Shown in pieces: positions 20,733-30,847 of a stretch of 64,000 nt of DNA. The notes beneath the pieces are model-generated. The model worked only from the letters and a program-made list of their open reading frames with translations. It ran no database searches and was not told the origin of the DNA. A program made the translations under genes and the position numbers. Position 1 is the first letter of the stretch, and every line of letters begins with the position of its first letter. Source of the DNA: Nemophila menziesii (taxonomy: Eukaryota; Streptophyta; Magnoliopsida; Boraginales; Hydrophyllaceae); assembly GCA_029959085.1 (NCBI GenBank), contig JARWIR010000021.1, forward strand, positions 22,221,620-22,285,619. The letters are read 5' to 3'.

Positions 20733-23700
20733 ATGGCGAGCAATGGTGATTCTGATGCCGATTCAGATGAAAAACCAAAGGTTAGCAACGATTACGATAC
20801 TCTTAGTTTTTCTGGGTTTTAGTTTTTCGTCCTTTTCTGTGTTTTAGGGTTTCGCATGAGTATTCTTAGTTTTTGAACCGATACTCTGTGTTTTTTGCCT
20901 GATACGCTGATGCTTTTGTGTTATACTCTCAGTTTTTGGTATGAATGTGAACCGTTTTTCTGTGTTTTAGGGTTTCGCATGAGTATTCTTAGTTTTTGAA
21001 CCGATACTCTGTGTTTTTTGCCTGATACGCTGATGCTTTTGTGTCATACTCTCAGTTTTTGGTATGAATGTGAACCGTTTTTCTGGGTTTTAGGGATTCG
21101 CATGAGTATTCTTAGTTTTTGAACCGATACTCTGTGTTTTTTGCCTGATACGCTGATGCTTTTGTGTCATACTCTCAGTTTTTGGTATGAATGTGAACCG
21201 TTTTTCTGGGTTTTAGGGTTTCGCATGAGTATTCTTAGTTTTTGAACCGATACTCTGTGTTTTTTGCCTGATACGCTGATGCTTTTGTGTTATACTCTTA
21301 GTTTTTGGTATGAATGTGAACCGTTTTTCTGGGTTTTAGAGATTTGCATGAGTACTCTGAGTTTTTGAACCGATACTCTGTGTTATTTGCTTAATACTCT
21401 ATAGATTTAGTGTTATACTCTCAGTTTTGTTATGAATGTGAACCGTCCTTCTCTGGGTTTTAGAGATTTGCATGAGTACTCTGAGTTTTTGATCCGATAC
21501 TCTGTGTTATTTGCTTAATCCTCTATAGATTTAGTGTTATACTCTCAGTTTAATTATGAATGTGAACCGTCCTTTTGGGTTTTAGGGTTTCTCATGATTA
21601 AACTATGAGTACTCTTAGTTTTATATTAAAATTGAGAGTACTCCGAGTTCTTATATTACAATTGATAATACTCTGAGATTTAATATGAAAACTAAGAGTA
21701 CTCATAGTTTATATACTAGATCTCGGAGTACTCTGTGTTTTTGTTTGAAAATTAAGAGTACTCCGAGTTTATATTCGAAAACTCGGAGTACTATTATAAT
21801 TCAATAACTATAATAACATTCTGTGATTAATGAGTATTTGTTGATCTTAACTGTTTTTCAGAAGGGTAAACAAGCAATACAGTACAGATCAAACATTAAT
21901 GGAATCCTGCAGATAATGCAATTGCAAGGTATGACAGAAGATCACCTGGCAGAGTGCGTAAGGACGCCTTTTTTAGGTTATGGAAAGGGATATTCGATAG
22001 GAGAGAAAAGTACAAGTTTATGAAAAAGTCTGACGTTCTGATCAAACAAGTTATAGATTGTTTCTCTTCTGTATCGGGTGGATTCGTAATTGGTGGAAAA
22101 GATTTAAAGATAACTGAGTTAGAAATAAAGATACTATTAGGTATCGAGTGTGGTCAAGATCATCTACCAAAGAAATCTACAGTTGATGCAACCAACAGAT
22201 CAGCGTGGTATAGGAGAATGTTCGGGAATGCGGGTGTAGTTAATTTAAAGCTTCTTGGTGAAAAAATAGAAACTGTTGTCGACAATTTTAAAGGCAGAGT
22301 ACTCACTTTAGAGGCGAAGGAGGATATAGCGAAGTTATTATCAATATATACAGTAACGTCGCTATGTTTGTCGAAAAGACATTACCAAGCAAAACAGATA
22401 CATATCAGTGTATGCGAGGACTTGGAAAGCATAAAGAAGTACAATTGGGCTGGTGAAATGAAGAGTTACATGATTAGATCGATTCGTAAATGTACGGATA
22501 CAAAAAGGGCAAAAGGGGGTGTTTTTGTGTTGCTGGTAAGATGATTGAATACAAATGTATCTTAATCTTATGAAATAATTACTGAAAAATATTTTTTAAA
22601 ACTTGTAGCCATGGCTTTTGGAACACGTGAAGGACATTGGTAATTTGAAGGAGGAAGATGCAGTTCCGAGGTGCCTGAAATGGGAGTACATGCTCGGTGC
22701 TAAAAAAATCAATGTGCATGCAGTGCAGAGTAAAAAGGTTAATGAATAGTGCTATACAATATTTTTTTATACAAAAACTGTGAGTACTCTACGTTTTAGA
22801 CTATAAAACTAAGAGTACTCTTAGTTCTCATATATGAAAACTGTGAGTACTCTACTAATTGTTATATTAAACTCTGAGTACTCTACGTTTTGATATATGA
22901 GAACTAAGAGTACTCTTAGTTTTAGAATATAAAACTAAGAGTGTTTTAATAATTATTATATAAAACACTGAGTATTCTAAGATTTGATATATGGGATGTC
23001 TATGACATACGCAGGTAAGGAGTAAGGAGCTAAAACCAACTCCTTTGGAAGAGGGATGGATAAGAACCGAGTATGGTCACGACCAGGAAGTAAATGAACC
23101 AGAAGTGTTAAAAGAAGGAGAGTGCAGCCGGGGTGCTGGGAAAGACGTAGATGAAGTGGTTGGAGATAAAACTGTGTCAAAGGATGGTGTATTGAATGAA
23201 GATGAAAATGAAAATGTTGCAAAGAGGGTGTCGGATGATGAAGACGTAAATGTCGATAGTTGGATGAATGATAGAGGAGATGGGGCGATTAGTGACACAA
23301 TACGTGAAGATGATAAAGATAAGGGTAAAGATAATGCAAGTGAAGAGATGAAAGGTTCTGAAAAAGAAAAAGCAGAAGAAGAAGGTAAAAACACAGAAAG
23401 CAACGAAGATGTAGGAAGAGGGGTGGATTTAGATATGGAATTGGATAACGGAGATGGTAGTGCCGAAGAAGAAATGTTAATAGACGACAATCTGGATGAT
23501 GGCCCCCCAAGAGGGGGTGAGGAAGTTGATAAGATTGATGTTGAAAAAGAATATGAATTAGAAAAAGAAGAAGAAGAGGGAGTTGATAAGATTGATGAGT
23601 TGCAAACTGAAAAAAGTGAAATAGATGGATTGACAAAGGTAGTTGAGATGGTTGTTGAAGGAATTAACAAAAACAGGAGCAGGTTTAACGAAGAAATATG

Positions 23701-25739
23701 CGAGGGGAAAGAGTCAAATGATCCAGTTGTTGTGTGTTTAAGAGGAAAATTGATTGAAGCCGGCAAGGAGAAAAATAAATTAATAGATGAGATCGAGGTT
23801 TTGAGCAAGGAGAAATCAAAACAAGACAAAACAATATCAAAAATTGAAGAGATTTTAGCTGATCTAGAAAAAGAAAGAAAGGAAAAAAAAGATCTTTTGC
23901 AGCTGGTGGAAACACTAAGCAACCAGGTAAACAGAGAAGAAATAAAAAACAAGGAGTTGGAAGATGCGATAGTAAACCAACAAAGCAAAATAAATCGTCT
24001 AAGAGAGCAGGTTGCGAAGATAAAGGACGAAAAAGTAAAGTTGAACAAGGAGCACATGGATATAAGCACGTGGTACAACGAATGCATCGAAGAACTTGAA
24101 AAATCGAAGAAAGAGTGCGAAAACTTGAGAGCAGCCGCTGCACTTTTAGAGGGTAATAATAAAGATGCAGAAAAAGGAACAGAAGAGGGTGAGGATGTGG
24201 AGGTAGTTGGTGAAGTTAAAACAAATGTTAAACGAAGAAGATCGTATAGATTAGCGACCCCAGGGTCGATAGAAAGAAATGTCAAGAAAAATAACCGTGC
24301 AGCAGCTGCCGCAAAAAGTGTGAATTCTGATTTTGTTGAAGAACCAAGAACAAAAAGAGTTAAAGTAACAATCAAACCAAAAGAAGGGGGGGTGGAAAAA
24401 ACAACGAACAAGAAAGTTATTGATAAGAAAAAGACGGCAAATGTTAAAGAAACTGATAAGGATGCAGATTTGAAGAAGAAAACCGCAGATGAGGGGGAAA
24501 AAAATGATGAAACCCTAAAGTGGGATGGTAAGGACACAGTAGATGAGATGGATTATAATTTTCTTTTGCAAATTGAAAAAGAAAACTTGGGAGATGCTAT
24601 ATGGTGGGATAAAGAGAATGAGTTATTAGTATCAGGAAAAGATGCTTTTGCTGTTGCGCACAAAGGAATGGTTGAAGTACAGGTAAACAAATTAAAATAT
24701 GATCATATAGATACAAAAATATAATATTGGACATTGAGTATGTGATTACTTCATATTGCAGGTGATTGAGGCTATGTTGAAAATGGTACAAGAAGAATAT
24801 GGAGTCAAAGGAGGGAAGTATGGTGTGACACACCAGAGTGCGATGAGTATGGTAAGTAAACTCTGAGTTTTTCAATTTGAAATATAAATTAGTGAGTACT
24901 CTGTGTTTCAATGAAGTTGAACTGTGAGTACTCTAAGATTTTACTAAACAAATCTGTGACTTCTCTAAGAATTAGTGAGTACTCTGTGTTTCAATGAAGT
25001 TGAACTGTGAGTACTCTCAGTTTTTAATTAACAAAACTATGAGTACTCTGAATTTTATTCTGAGTACTCTATCTTTTTAATTTTTTTTAGTATTCTGATG
25101 TTTTATTACTGAAAATTCAGAGTACTCTCAGTTTTTAATTAACAAAACTATGAGTACTCTGAATTTTATTCTGAGTACTCTATCTTTATTTTTTAATTTT
25201 TTTTTTAAAATTCAATTTTATTGCAGAGTTTGATTGAATATGAGAACGTTGAAGCATGTCAGATTTATATTTCAGACCCATTCTATAAAAATAGCCAAGA
25301 TTATGCTTTCACCCTATTACCTGTGTTTGTTCGAGATGGTACCAGTGGACATTGGAGCTTGTTAGTGTACAGCAGGGATAATAAAGAATTTTACCATTAT
25401 AACTCAATCAAACCGAAAAATCCAGAGTCAATTGGTTCAAAGACAGAGCAAACCGCAGCAAAGTATAGAAAATTCTTGGTACAAAATGTCTTGAGGAAGA
25501 TAAAACCAGACAAAGAAGATAAATATATAATGACCAATGTAGATTGTATTGAACAAGAACCAGGAAGCGTTGACTGCGGAGTTTTTGTAATCCTATGGTG
25601 TTATGCCTACTATCGGAATGGGGTAATCAGACAGAGGACATATATTCCAAAATATATTAACGAAGGACGAGCAATGATTATTAGGAAATTGTTGCGGAGC
25701 AAATATTCACAATGCATAAACAAGGGAAAACGTTCTTAA
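20733..25739 (+). CDS. ULP1-like cysteine protease gene of the MULE, six exons
   Basis: Inferred exons: 20733-20780, 21862-22535, 22609-22737, 23015-24682, 24762-24851, 25227-25739, all with GT donors and AG acceptors. The product is about 1,040 residues. Exon 2 holds a conserved N-terminal region (RKDAFFRLWKGIFDRRE, GGFVIGGKDLKITELEIKIL). Exon 4 (556 codons) is very acidic and lysine-rich, coiled-coil-like, with the basic, NLS-like stretch VKRRRSYRLATPG. Exon 6 is the C48 peptidase core with His in GHWSLLV, Gln in EQEPGSVDCG and the Cys nucleophile in VDCGVFV. The acidic triad residue is Asn (YHYNSI, normally YDS). C48 enzymes cleave SUMO or related conjugates; the role in transposition is unknown. 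Exons 3-6 join in phase 0. The first ~85 nt of exon 2 read in a different frame from the rest, so a frameshift or another splice choice is needed there. Confidence 0.8.
20847..21600 (+). repeat. 123-bp tandem repeat in ULP1 intron 1
   Basis: About six copies with starts at 20847, 20970, 21093, 21216, 21339, 21463 and a partial at 21585. The first four are nearly identical, the last ones diverged. Each unit contains three degenerate copies of the element's motif: GAGTATTCTTAG, GATACTCTGTG and ATACTCTCAG, each followed by a T run. Confidence 0.92.
21600..21795. repeat. GAGTACTC palindrome array, ULP1 intron 1
   Basis: Repeated units of the form AAACT-(A/G)-GAGTACTC-(T/C)-(A/G)AGTTT, spaced about 35-45 bp, fill the 3' half of intron 1 up to about 65 bp before the acceptor. 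Confidence 0.85.
22780..22990. repeat. GAGTACTC palindrome array, ULP1 intron 3
   Basis: Contains two copies of the perfect 20-bp palindrome AACTAAGAGTACTCTTAGTT (22807-22826 and 22902-22921) plus partial units such as GTGAGTACTCTACG. Confidence 0.9.
24845..25195. repeat. GAGTACTC palindrome array, ULP1 intron 5
   Basis: Many GAGTACTCT units, with a duplicated block: the phrase from GAGTACTCTCAGTT through TGAGTACTCTATCTTT appears near 25010-25075 and again near 25120-25185. Confidence 0.88.
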
Positions 25740-26030
25740 CTGATTAATCACCCATAATTTATTTTGTAAAGAGTGTTGGGAGGATTTTGATTTAAGATTT
25801 AGACTTTTATATAGACTTTGATTTAGACTTTTTGATGGTTTGTTCTCTAAGTTTGATAAGTACTTTATGATGGTTGTTGGTATGTAACTAGATTATTGGG
25901 TTGTTTTTGGAACTTTAGAATGGTTTTGGGTGTTTTTGGATGTTTTTTGAACTTGGAAAATGAATTATGAATGAAACAAGGTTTTGGTTTGTTTGATTAA
26001 TTGATTGTTGAACAGATACACAATAAAATT
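25740..26030. other. Spacer between convergent genes, 3' region of ULP1
   Basis: T/G-rich sequence after the ULP1 stop with no coding trace, probably the ULP1 3' UTR and polyadenylation region. Confidence 0.45.
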
Positions 26031-26410
26031 CGAGTACTCATAGAAAAATAAAGAGTACTCAGACAAAAATAAAGAGTACTCATAGAAAAATAAAGAGTAC
26101 TCAGAAGAAAATAATAGAGTACTCTATAAAAATACAGAGTACTCTGAAGAATGATACAGTACTCATACAATTGTATAGAGTACTGTGAAAAATGATAGAG
26201 TACTCGAATAATTGTATAGAGTACTCATACAATTGTATTGAATACTCTATACAATTGTATAGAGTACTCATAAAAATCTATAGAGTACTCATACAATTAT
26301 ATAGAGTATTCATAGAAGTATAAAAAGATTGTTAATTCAGATATATAGAGTACTCATTGAAAATGTAAAAGAGTATTAGTCAAGTTGTAAAGAGTACTCA
26401 TACAATATAA
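26030..26410. repeat. GAGTACTC palindrome array between ULP1 and MURA
   Basis: About a dozen perfect GAGTACTC sites in roughly 370 bp, separated by A-rich spacers (AAAATAAA or ACAATTGTAT). This is the densest array in the element and lies between the 3' ends of the two convergent genes. Confidence 0.92.
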
Positions 26411-26570
26411 ATCAAATTCAACACAGATGAAAGAGTATAACAAGAATGACATGCTTAAATAAAATTCAACTTCTAAAAACTTAAAAACATTGTCAATTGC
26501 AGCAATGAGTGAATGTAAACAATAACAAGAAGTTAATAAGCATGATTACAATTTAAAAACATAATTTAAA

Positions 26571-28798
26571 TTATGATTTGGGTGGAGCTCTACAAGTAGA
26601 CTTGTTATGTCCAACCTTCTTGCAATTGCCACACTTAATTGAACGGACAACCTTCTCGGTGCATGAACGAAAACGCTTAGTCTGAGGCCTACCAGGTGGA
26701 ACCCTAACATCAGGAGCAAGAATAATCTCAGATTCGGGCACAGGGACTTCAACTTGAAAGGTAGACATAGCAGGAATACTCATTGAATAGGTCTTAACGT
26801 AGGATGAGGTGTGAAAGTATGACTCTACATACTCGAACAGATCACGAACGGATGCACTAGATAGTGCACACAAAGCATGCTGACAAGGGAAGCCGAGCTC
26901 TTGCCATTGACAACAAGAACAGGTACGGGCAGCTATATCTACCACCATAATAGGATTTGAGCCAACTTGAAACAAAGAAGCAGTGGATTGTTGAATGGTC
27001 CAAGTGCAGCTAAGACCGACATTAGTGTTATAAAGCTCCATAATAGCCGGGCATAGTGGTGAAGTCCACTTGGATGACTTTAGAGATCGGTCATAAACCC
27101 ACTGCATTAACTTAACACGAAGAGCGTCAACAAACTCGCAAACAGGAAGTCCCCTTTGTCGTATAATCCAGTAGTTAAACGACTCGACTGCATTAGAAGT
27201 CATCTCGCCATATCGTCTACCAGGGAAATAAGCATTTGCGTAATTTTCCTTTGGCAAACCCTTTAAGAAATCTTTGACCTCCTTCTTTCCTTCAAGCAGG
27301 AATTTAGCCAGTTGTTGATCGTAATGTGCAACAGTAGGAGCATGCGCGACACGCTTGAGCAGATACACCATCCTTTCACGGTAAAAAGTCGAGCCGGAAA
27401 TAGCAAGTCTGAGATGTTTCTCGATATGTTTAATGCAAAAACCGTGACTATCCTGAGGAAAAACATCCCTAACACCATTTAGTAGACCCTTGTGGCGGTC
27501 TGATATAAACGTGAGAGGGCGACCCTCGACAAGGGACTTTAAAAACTGAAGAAATGCCGTCCAATTGTTGGTGTCCTCACCGGGAACAACGCCAAAAGCA
27601 ACAGGGAATAAACCTGATTAGGAAAAACAGTAAAAAAGTGAGAAACAAAACTAAAAAAGAATGTATACAAAGAGAACAAATAATAAGTTGTTATTATACC
27701 TTGATCTCCATCCTTGGCAGTAGCAACGAGTAACGAGCCTTTGTACTTGGACTTGAGGAATGTAGCGTCAAGAAATAACATGGGGCGACATGACTTAAAA
27801 CCAGAAATTGAACCACCAAAAGCAAAAAAACATCTGTGAAATACCCGTGTTTCAGGATCGCAATGAACCGAGAAAGCCGTGGTTGGATCAAGATTCTGAA
27901 GCTTTTCAAAGTAAGATTGCAAACGATTGAATGAAGAGCCAATATCACCGTATAAAGTGTCCTTAGCCTTATTGATAGTAGACCAAGATGTTTTGTATGA
28001 AATATCGAAACCATAATTCTCCTTTAAGACAGTCTGAATTTCTCTAGGCCTGGAAGATGGTTTAGAACGAAGTTCATCGAAAATAACACGACTGAGAATT
28101 GAAGAATCCAACCGGGTGTGTGATGTTTTCTTGTAAACATGACCACAAGTGTGAATATTTCTATAAGAACGCAAATACCAAAATCCGTTTGTCTTTTCAA
28201 CCGATGCGTATATATACCATTTGCAACCCTGCTCGATCTTGTAGTAGCACTGCGCGCTGATGCGAGAGTTCTTGTTATTGTGGAGATAGTCAAAATCAAA
28301 CCCTTCAACAGCAGCTTGCTTGCAAAGCACGGAACGGAACTCCTCAGCACCACCCACAAAACACTGTCCAACACCTTCTAACCCCAGTTTCCAAGAATCA
28401 CTCAACATAACCTTCTTTTCATGAATAAAATATGCTGGATCAGGGGTAGAAGCAACAACAGAACGAATAGGTTCAGCGGAGATTGGTTTAGAAATGCCAG
28501 ATGATTCCGGAGAGGATATATTGTTGAATGAAGGGGTCCTGGAATCAGTAACATAAATATAAATCTTGTCATACACACCACGTCCAAGAATCCACTTAAT
28601 TGTGGAGAAATCTGTTTCAGTTTCAAGAAGGGAGTCTTTATACTCCCCTACAGTATAAGATATAACAGCAGATTTAGATATCTGAGGCCACCTAGACTGA
28701 ACAAAATTCTTTACTGAGTTAATGTCAATCAGCTGATGAAATGGGAGGAAAATCTGATCAGTTCCCATCTTGAACACAACAAGCACATCTTGTATCAT
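26571..28798 (-). CDS. MURA transposase of Mutator-like element, two exons
   Basis: Exons 28798-27700 and 27613-26571 (minus strand) are joined by an 86-bp GT-AG intron in phase 1. Together they give an uninterrupted 713-residue protein. Residues about 130-290 hold the MuDR N-terminal DNA-binding and WRKY/GCM1-like zinc region (CYYKIEQGCKWYIYASV, YRNIHTCGH). The MULE DDE domain follows with Asp near 343 (LFLDATFLKSKYKG), Asp near 405 (FISDRHKGL) and Glu near 510 (NAVESFNYW). A SWIM zinc finger at about 598-615 reads CSCCQWQELGFPCQH, and a C-terminal zinc knuckle is CGNCKKVGHNKSTC. All expected catalytic residues are visible and no stop or frameshift was seen, so it may be functional. It catalyses cut-and-paste transposition by binding the element ends in the nucleus. 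An acceptor-like CAG just before the ATG suggests an intron in the 5' UTR. Confidence 0.9.
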
Positions 28799-28802
28799 TA
28801 TA

Positions 28803-29655
28803 ACTGTCAGAAAGCAAAGGTGAAAAGAAATATATTAAAACTAAGAGTATTTTCATATAAACTGGGAGTATTTAATAAGACTCAGAGTACTCTGTACAAA
28901 ACTGAGAGTATTTTAACAAACTAAGAGTATTTGATAAAAACTGAGAGCATACTATGAAAACTGAGAGTATTTTAACAACCTAAGAGTATTTGATAAAAAC
29001 TGAGAGCATACTATGAAAACCCAGAGTAATATGTAAAAACTGAGAGTATTTTATAAAACTGCGAGTATTCTATAAAACTGAGATTACTATGAAAAAACTG
29101 AGAGTATCTTATAAAATAGAGAGTATTCAATAAAAACTTATAGCACTGTATAAAACTCAGAGTACTCTATAATCAGTGAGTAGTCAAGAGATATAAACGC
29201 ATAGTGTTGTGGCTAAACCTAGAAAAAGTCTGAGTACTCCGTCTATTTGAAAAACACAGAGTACTCTCAGAAATTTGAAAACAGTGAGTATAGTACTGTA
29301 CTGTACTATCATGCATGCAGCGGCTGTGATAAACCCTAACAATGGCAGATCGGAAAATTTAACGTTCAAAGAGTAAAACAATGACATCAACACGCAAAGT
29401 GAGACGAATATAAGCAATAACATTCATATCATGAGCAGAATCTACCATAACACATTAAAACGAAGCAAAAACATATAAACGAGCATGATATATTCACGTA
29501 ATGATATGTAGAATGGAAAAAAAGAGAACAAACGACGATACATAGTGGATATTGTGAATAAACAGCCCTACTAAATACAAAAAATGCAAATAACACACAC
29601 AAAGGTAAGAATCTGATGAAAAAAAAACAGTAAACATAAACGAAACAAACCTTAG
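28803..29655 (-). other. Probable 5' UTR intron of MURA with AGAGTAYT array
   Basis: Between an acceptor-like TTTCTGACAG just upstream of the MURA ATG and a donor-like CTAAGGTTTG near 29655 there is no coding sequence. At 28835-29290 there are many units of the form AAACTGAGAGTATTTT, with GAGTACTC in some. The arrays here are more degenerate than elsewhere in the element. The intron call is inference from splice-like sites and position. Confidence 0.5.
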
Positions 29656-29860
29656 AACGAAGTTAACAGTAAAAAATTAAGAGGAAACGCAGAAGATTAT
29701 GACGTTATAAATCTATGAACACAAGGGAGGAAGGTTGAAATCGGATGGGGAAATTTGAAATAAATATGGAAAGTTTAGAAAAAGAGCTCACGAAAATGGA
29801 GAGAGAGAGGAGTAAAAGAAGCTCATGGAATTTACAAGAGAGAGGGGAAATGCAAAATAG

Positions 29861-29869
29861 TATATATAT
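29861..29869 (-). promoter_or_regulatory. Candidate TATA box of MURA gene
   Basis: A TATATATA run about 140 bp inside the right end, followed on the minus strand by a CT-rich leader (TTTCCCCTCTCTCTTG). This mirrors the arrangement at the left end. Confidence 0.5.
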
Positions 29870-30022
29870 GAGACTAAAAATCATTTGAGGGTAGAAAGGT
29901 AACAGGGGTTTTGGGTTTCATGTGTTAAAAAGTTAGTGAGGGCTTTAGTAAGAAGAAGCTCTAGTAGGGGGTGGTATCTTGAAGAGGGGTGTGTCTTCAA
30001 GACCCTAAGTGTCATTATCTCT

Positions 30023-30832
30023 TCATCTTATAATAAACTCCAAAACCGAAATCCCCAAGACTCTTAGGATTATGTAAAGTATCCAAACTACTCTAAATGA
30101 TACAATTGGAAGTGATAATCCCCGACTAAATTTTTGTAATTGAAATGATAATTTCACATAAATATTATTTGGAACAAAAAAATAAATAATATCAAAGAAT
30201 AGTTTGGAGAATTAATTTAATTATCAGTTCTTTTCCACAATACAATAAGAGTTTTTCTGTTCATCCAATTATGAGACATTTCTTAATTTAACTATATTCT
30301 ATATAGAAGTCGGAGTATTCTATATTTAACCTTCTGTATCGACAATTAGATACTTACCTACAAAAATGAAAAACTTGAAGTTCTAAATTTTTTTGTTACT
30401 AATCACCGGATATAAATGGTATCATCACTAAAGAATGATTTTAAACGTGTCAAAATTAATTACCTGACCTCAGAAAAAGACATAGAGTACATCTTATATT
30501 GGAGTCGTTTTCACCTTAAGATGTACATAGAGTACATCTTAAGGTGAAAACGACTCCAATATAAGGTCACATAAATATAAGAAAGCATCCACAAATAACA
30601 TGTGTGTCAAGGCCAATACACTTATGCAAACACACAAGCATTCTGTTATGAAAATACAAATGAAATAAATTAATTAGAAAAGTAAGTAATGCATTGATAA
30701 ACTAAATAAAAATTGACCCATCAAAGTACCTTACTGAAGACACATTCTAGCTTAAACATCGGAAAGAGAACATTGTTGATTCTAATGAAATATAAACAAA
30801 AAGAAAACACTTAATATCCTACCTTATATAAA
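30023..30832. other. Intergenic DNA with one perfect hairpin
   Basis: AT-rich, no gene seen apart from the inverted repeat at 30493-30565. Confidence 0.55.
30493..30565. repeat. Perfect 34-bp inverted repeat with 5-nt loop
   Basis: Arms 30493-30526 and 30532-30565 are exact reverse complements (left arm starts CTTATATTGGAGTCG), separated by ATAGA. A short string, ACATAGAGTACATCTTA, also occurs directly upstream and again across the loop. Confidence 0.95.
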
Positions 30833-30847
30833 GGGGATAAAAATTCC

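Larger units (their letters stand above)
20478..30013. mobile_element. Kaonashi-type Mutator-like element (MURA + ULP1)
   Basis: A 9.5-kb unit holding a ULP1-peptidase gene (plus strand) and a MURA transposase gene (minus strand) that converge. Both ends carry related sequence reading inward GGGTCTTAGAGACAC on the left and GGGTCTTGAAGACAC on the right, a short imperfect terminal inverted repeat. A candidate 9-bp target duplication with one mismatch is ATTATCTAT (20469-20477) and ATTATCTCT (30014-30022); with these borders the right end has about 6 extra bases, so the exact limits are uncertain. Mutator-like elements that carry ULP-like genes are known in plants as Kaonashi elements. The palindrome GAGTACTC recurs across the whole unit outside the exons. 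Confidence 0.85.

Noticed and set aside
21920..21955. 24-nt mini-intron in ULP1 exon 2
   Set aside because: Too short for plant splicing, and removing a multiple of three would not resolve the frame conflict.
23077..24537. 486-codon open frame on the minus strand
   Set aside because: It is the antisense of the Lys/Glu-rich ULP1 exon 4; GAA/AAA-rich codons read as TTC/TTT on the other strand and leave few stops. The Ser/Phe-rich product has no domain.
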